From: Spirosoma endophyticum
GTDB lineage: Bacteria; Bacteroidota; Bacteroidia; Cytophagales; Spirosomataceae
Length of the DNA stretch: 64,000 nucleotides
Assembly: GCF_900112365.1 (NCBI RefSeq)
Contig: NZ_FOLQ01000001.1
Coordinates: 434,001 to 498,000 of the forward strand
Direction: 5' to 3'
Positions 62,992-64,000 of this stretch are shown here, piece after piece. Below the pieces are notes generated by a model, which saw only the letters and a program-made list of their open reading frames with translations, was not told where the DNA came from and made no database searches. Each line of letters starts with the position of its first letter. Position 1 is the stretch's first letter. Position numbers and translations under genes: made by a program.

Positions 62992-63387
62992 CTAAGCTTC
63001 GATCAATTGAATTTGAGGGATATAGTCACTAAAACGTGCATCTGCCGAAATGATCGGCATTTTTTCAGCAAAGGCTGCGGCCAAAATTAAGCGATCAAAG
63101 GGATCGCGATGATCAGTAATCAAGGGTATAGAATTGTAAGCGGCAATGTGGGTATTTCTGATTGGGAGTAGTTGAAATCCATCCTTATACAACTGATTAA
63201 CCAAGGCTTCAATTGATAAGGTGAGCTCAGGAAGTTTACCAATCTTTTGTTTAATCGCAATTTCAAAAAGGCTTATCTGACTAACCCAGATAGTATTATT
63301 TTCAAGAATTGTGCGGGCATTATCTTCTATCTTACCTGGACTTATGATAGCCCAAATAAAAACTTGTGTATCAATTAAATAACTCAT
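62992..63387 (-). CDS. PIN-domain (VapC-like) toxin
   Basis: 131 residues of a type II toxin-antitoxin ribonuclease. The PIN acidic residues are visible: Asp in LIDTQVF (residue 6), Glu in SLFEIAIK, Asp in HRDPFDRLI and Asp in ISADARF. Its start overlaps the antitoxin stop by one base (TAATG). It lies inside the cobalamin locus, between cobQ and cobD. Confidence 0.88.
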   Translation of the reverse strand: MSYLIDTQVFIWAIISPGKIEDNARTILENNTIWVSQISLFEIAIKQKIGKLPELTLSIEALVNQLYKDGFQLLPIRNTHIAAYNSIPLITDHRDPFDRLILAAAFAEKMPIISADARFSDYIPQIQLIEA

Positions 63388-63611
63388 TACATGTATTCTC
63401 TAAGATCGTCAAGAGGATCATTAAAGTTATCAGGAATAGTATACTGTCCCGCCAAACTACCCAATTTAACCCCTTTAGATGGCTCAAGACGAGGAGTCTC
63501 GTCTTGCTCTCCCAGAAACAAAACGACCACTTTTGACTTTCCGGTGATTGGTGGATTCTCGGTCAAAATAAGGTTTCCGTCTTCGTAGATACCGTTTACT
63601 GCCGTGTACAT
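63387..63611 (-). CDS. Antitoxin partner of the PIN toxin (AF2212/DUF104-like)
   Basis: 74 residues. The N-terminal pattern NGIYEDGNLILTENPPITGK is that of AF2212-like antitoxins, which bind their PIN toxin; the C-terminal half (DNFNDPLDDLREY) is acidic and would wrap the toxin. It overlaps the toxin gene by one base. The exact family is not certain. Confidence 0.72.
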   Translation of the reverse strand: MYTAVNGIYEDGNLILTENPPITGKSKVVVLFLGEQDETPRLEPSKGVKLGSLAGQYTIPDNFNDPLDDLREYM

Positions 63612-63670
63612 AGTGATTACCGTGTTCTAGTACGATTTCCAAAGATAACGATTTGAGTCGGGTATCCGTT

Positions 63671-64000
63671 TCAGCACCGCAAACTAGCGTAAATCTGGTC
63701 CATGTCTACGTGCGCCCGAATTACATCGGCTAGCCGGTCGTATTGTTGCGCCTTAAAATTCTGAAAATCAATAGCTTGCCCACCGGATTCTGTGGTATAA
63801 TCAGCCAGTAGATCGTCGATCACAACGGCATTGTCCAGAATGCCGTGCAGATACGTACCCCAGCATTTTCGGTTCAGGAAATAACCCTCCGGCCGGCCGT
63901 CAGACAAATGGGTAACGGGTCGGGATTCGCCAGACGTAGTGGTTTCTCCCATATGAATTTCGTAGCCCATGCAGGACGCCAACGTCTCGCGGTATGTAAA
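63671..64000 (-). CDS. cobQ: Cobyric acid synthase, C-terminal part (partial)
   Basis: The C-terminal 109 residues of an amidotransferase that adds amide groups to cobyrinic acid a,c-diamide. Visible: YRETLASCMGYEIHMGETT (the GATase glycine/His segment) and CWGTYLHGILDN (His). The frame is open to base 64000, so the rest lies outside. The gene is the first cobalamin gene of the minus-strand locus in the window. The amide-transfer catalytic cysteine is not in view. Confidence 0.92.
   Translation of the reverse strand, partial: FTYRETLASCMGYEIHMGETTTSGESRPVTHLSDGRPEGYFLNRKCWGTYLHGILDNAVVIDDLLADYTTESGGQAIDFQNFKAQQYDRLADVIRAHVDMDQIYASLRC

Overview
The window looks like chromosomal DNA of a Cytophagales bacterium (phylum Bacteroidota), most like Spirosoma or a close relative. 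The signs are a SusC/SusD pair, a hybrid two-component sensor with propeller repeats and a C-terminal AraC domain, a protein with a type IX secretion sorting domain, -7 elements of the TAnnTTTG type, and few Shine-Dalgarno sequences. The genus is inferred from these features; no search was run.

Layout. 1-6.0 kb: 5' part of leuS (minus), a large membrane protein, a subtilisin-like lipoprotein, a Crp/Fnr regulator and a DoxX-like membrane protein. 6.0-10.5 kb: SusD and a SusC receptor gene interrupted by one in-frame TAA. 10.9-18.3 kb: sulfur assimilation cluster (TauE-type exporter, metZ, a secreted Gfo/Idh oxidoreductase, cysH, cysD, cysN), then a Uma2-type nuclease gene. 18.4-30.2 kb, nearly all minus: glycyl-tRNA synthetase, an uncharacterised three-gene overlapping operon (two lipoproteins plus a methyltransferase), a GH65 phosphorylase, DinB, a MobA-like transferase, truA and an XRE regulator with a degenerate S24-like domain. 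30.2-39.1 kb: aldehyde dehydrogenase, RDD protein, dicarboxylate symporter, SRPBCC protein, a giant hybrid sensor and a stand-alone LytTR protein. 39.3-47.1 kb: a rhamnose-to-pyruvate operon (aldolase/dehydrogenase fusion, rhamnose isomerase, FGGY kinase, lutABC). 47.1-51.9 kb: a gene-poor, very AT-rich gap and a T9SS-secreted cell-surface protein. 51.9-64 kb: nitroreductase, then a long minus-strand cobalamin locus: cobQ (partial), a PIN toxin/antitoxin pair, cobD, cbiB, an AAA kinase-like gene, a hydrolase, a cobalamin riboswitch, btuF-btuC-btuD, pduO-type adenosyltransferase, cobU, cobT, cobS, cobC.

Working together. The rhamnose operon should turn L-rhamnose into DHAP and lactaldehyde, oxidise lactaldehyde to lactate in the fused dehydrogenase, and lactate to pyruvate with LutABC. 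The cys genes activate sulfate and reduce it to sulfite; metZ fixes sulfide into homocysteine. The cobalamin locus combines corrinoid uptake, adenosylation and nucleotide-loop assembly, which suggests salvage, although cobQ also points to later de novo steps.

The most unusual signal is architectural. Where neighbouring operon genes do not overlap, the short spacer is often filled by a long inverted repeat (17-28 bp arms, some perfect, no U tract) that begins just after the stop codon of the upstream gene. The arms differ in sequence from place to place but are built from similar short words. A perfect 48-bp palindrome follows lutC. The most important lesions and oddities are the nonsense codon in susC, a promoter followed within about 25 nt by a terminator-like hairpin ahead of the sulfur operon, and the toxin-antitoxin pair inside the cobalamin locus.
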